From: Gammaproteobacteria bacterium
GTDB taxonomy: Bacteria; Pseudomonadota; Gammaproteobacteria; Steroidobacterales; Steroidobacteraceae
Direction: 5' to 3'
NCBI GenBank assembly: GCA_030039615.1
Contig: JASHVF010000059.1
Coordinates: forward strand, 1-7,337
Length of the DNA stretch: 7,337 nt
The notes below the pieces were generated by a model. It was not told the DNA's origin. It saw nothing but the letters and a program-made list of their open reading frames with translations, and ran no database searches. Of the stretch, positions 6,735-7,337 are shown piece by piece. Position 1 is the first letter of the stretch. Each line of letters starts with the position of its first letter. The position numbers were made by a program, and so were the translations under genes.

Positions 6735-6750
6735 AACGCTCCTATGGCAG
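6723..6750. repeat. Perfect 10-bp inverted repeat between rppH and permease
   Basis: CTGCCATAGG at 6723-6732 is mirrored exactly by CCTATGGCAG at 6741-6750, with an 8-bp spacer (CTAACGCT). It is the only extended symmetry in the 36-bp divergent gap. The right arm includes the permease ATG (6744-6746), and the left arm overlaps a possible -10. The layout fits an operator for a dimeric regulator. If transcription began upstream of it, it could also form an RNA hairpin that hides the permease start. There is no intrinsic-terminator T-run. The repeat is directly visible; its function is inferred. Confidence 0.6.
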
Positions 6751-7337
6751 CGCCCGCACACGACCCGACCCTCATCCCGCGTATCGCCGGCGGCGCGCGG
6801 GCCTCGGCACGCAGCCTCGCACTGCTCGCCGTGTTGGCGGCGGCTGTCTTCCTGGTGTCGCTGCTCGTCGGCAGCACGGGCACGGGCCTGCGTGGCTCGG
6901 TGGCGGCCCTGTTCGGCTCGGGAGATGCGGCGACGCGCACCGTGCTGCTCGTGGTACGGCTGCCGCGGGTACTGGCGGCCTTCGCCGTCGGCGGGCTGCT
7001 CGCGCTTGCGGGGGTGCTGCTGCAGGCACTGTTTCGCAACCCGCTCGCCGACCCCTACGTGCTCGGGGTCTCCGGCGGCGCCGCGGTCGGCGCACTGCTT
7101 GCGATGATGGCCGGGCTTGCTGCGCTCACGGTGCAGTCGGCCGCGGTCGGCGGGGCACTGGTCGCGGTGGTCGCGGTGTATCTGCTGGCGCGCGGCGGCG
7201 GCACGCCGCGGCTGCTGCTCACCGGCGTGGTGCTGGCGAGCGCCTGCGGCGCGCTGGTGAGCGTGCTGCTCGCCCTGGCCGATACTTCGCGGGTGCGCGG
7301 CATGGTGTTCTGGCTGGCCGGCGACCTCGAGTGGGCG
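6744..7337 (+). CDS. BtuC/FecCD-family ABC transporter permease (3' partial)
   Basis: This is the first 198 residues of an inner-membrane permease of the type II importer family that takes up vitamin B12, haem or Fe-siderophores with a periplasmic binding protein and an ATPase. The frame runs off the window end; full members are about 330 residues. After a cytoplasmic N-terminus (1-22) come hydrophobic segments at about 23-43, 76-97, 107-127, 130-149 and 157-178. Family signatures are clear: RLPRVLAAFAVGGLLALAGV (72-91), RNPLADPYVLGVSGGAAVGA (98-117) and the MVFWLAGDL stretch at 187-195. The substrate cannot be read from this fragment, so no gene symbol is given. The ATG at 6744 gives a sensible N-terminus but has no Shine-Dalgarno. 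It diverges from rppH. Confidence 0.93.
   Translation, partial: MAAPAHDPTLIPRIAGGARASARSLALLAVLAAAVFLVSLLVGSTGTGLRGSVAALFGSGDAATRTVLLVVRLPRVLAAFAVGGLLALAGVLLQALFRNPLADPYVLGVSGGAAVGALLAMMAGLAALTVQSAAVGGALVAVVAVYLLARGGGTPRLLLTGVVLASACGALVSVLLALADTSRVRGMVFWLAGDLEWA

Noticed and set aside
6708..6743. Cobalamin riboswitch or Fur box upstream of the BtuC/FecCD permease
   Set aside because: The 36-bp gap is too short for a B12 riboswitch and contains no AT-rich Fur-like repeat.
6708..6761. 18-residue N-terminal extension of RppH
   Set aside because: It is not supported by the known RppH N-terminus and would run through the inverted repeat and the divergent permease start.
7055..7303. Minus-strand open frames opposite the permease
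   Set aside because: They are Ala/Ser/Thr-rich shadows of a clear membrane-protein frame that runs open from 6744 to the window end.

Overview
The window looks like ordinary chromosome from a high-GC gammaproteobacterium. Third codon positions are almost all G or C. The PPK1, Ppx, ErpA and RppH proteins read as close relatives of the gammaproteobacterial versions. Something near the Xanthomonadales/Steroidobacterales/Nevskiales or pseudomonads is plausible, but no rRNA or other marker fixes the taxon. There is no phage, transposon, CRISPR, tRNA or rRNA signal. I do not see a new defence or mobile system.

Layout. (1) Positions 1-732 (+) are the C-terminal part of a MepM-like M23 cell-wall endopeptidase, cut by the window start. 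(2) 835-2913 (+) is a complete polyphosphate kinase, ppk1. (3) 2930-4492 (-) is a complete exopolyphosphatase, ppx, tail-to-tail with ppk1 and only 16 nt away. (4) 4509-4871 (-) is erpA, an A-type Fe-S carrier, 16 nt upstream of ppx and with a good sigma70-type promoter of its own. (5) 4974-5363 (-) is a small bactofilin. (6) 5386-6138 (-) is a DUF6776-type protein with one membrane segment and a coiled coil. (7) 6147-6707 (-) is rppH, the Nudix RNA pyrophosphohydrolase. (8) 6744-7337 (+) is the N-terminal part of a BtuC/FecCD-family ABC permease, cut by the window end. It is divergent from rppH.

How the genes work together. Ppk1 and Ppx make and degrade polyphosphate. rppH, the DUF6776 gene and the bactofilin gene have the spacing of one operon. 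erpA-ppx form a second unit, either promoter-driven or the tail of the same operon. The bactofilin, the coiled-coil membrane protein and the M23 endopeptidase all fit envelope or cell-shape work, although the M23 gene is on the opposite strand beyond ppk1/ppx.

Non-coding DNA is scarce: about 100 bp at 733-834, about 100 bp at 4872-4973, and 36 bp at 6708-6743. The most distinctive non-coding feature is a perfect 10-bp inverted repeat at 6723-6750. It lies between the divergent rppH and permease genes and includes the permease start codon.
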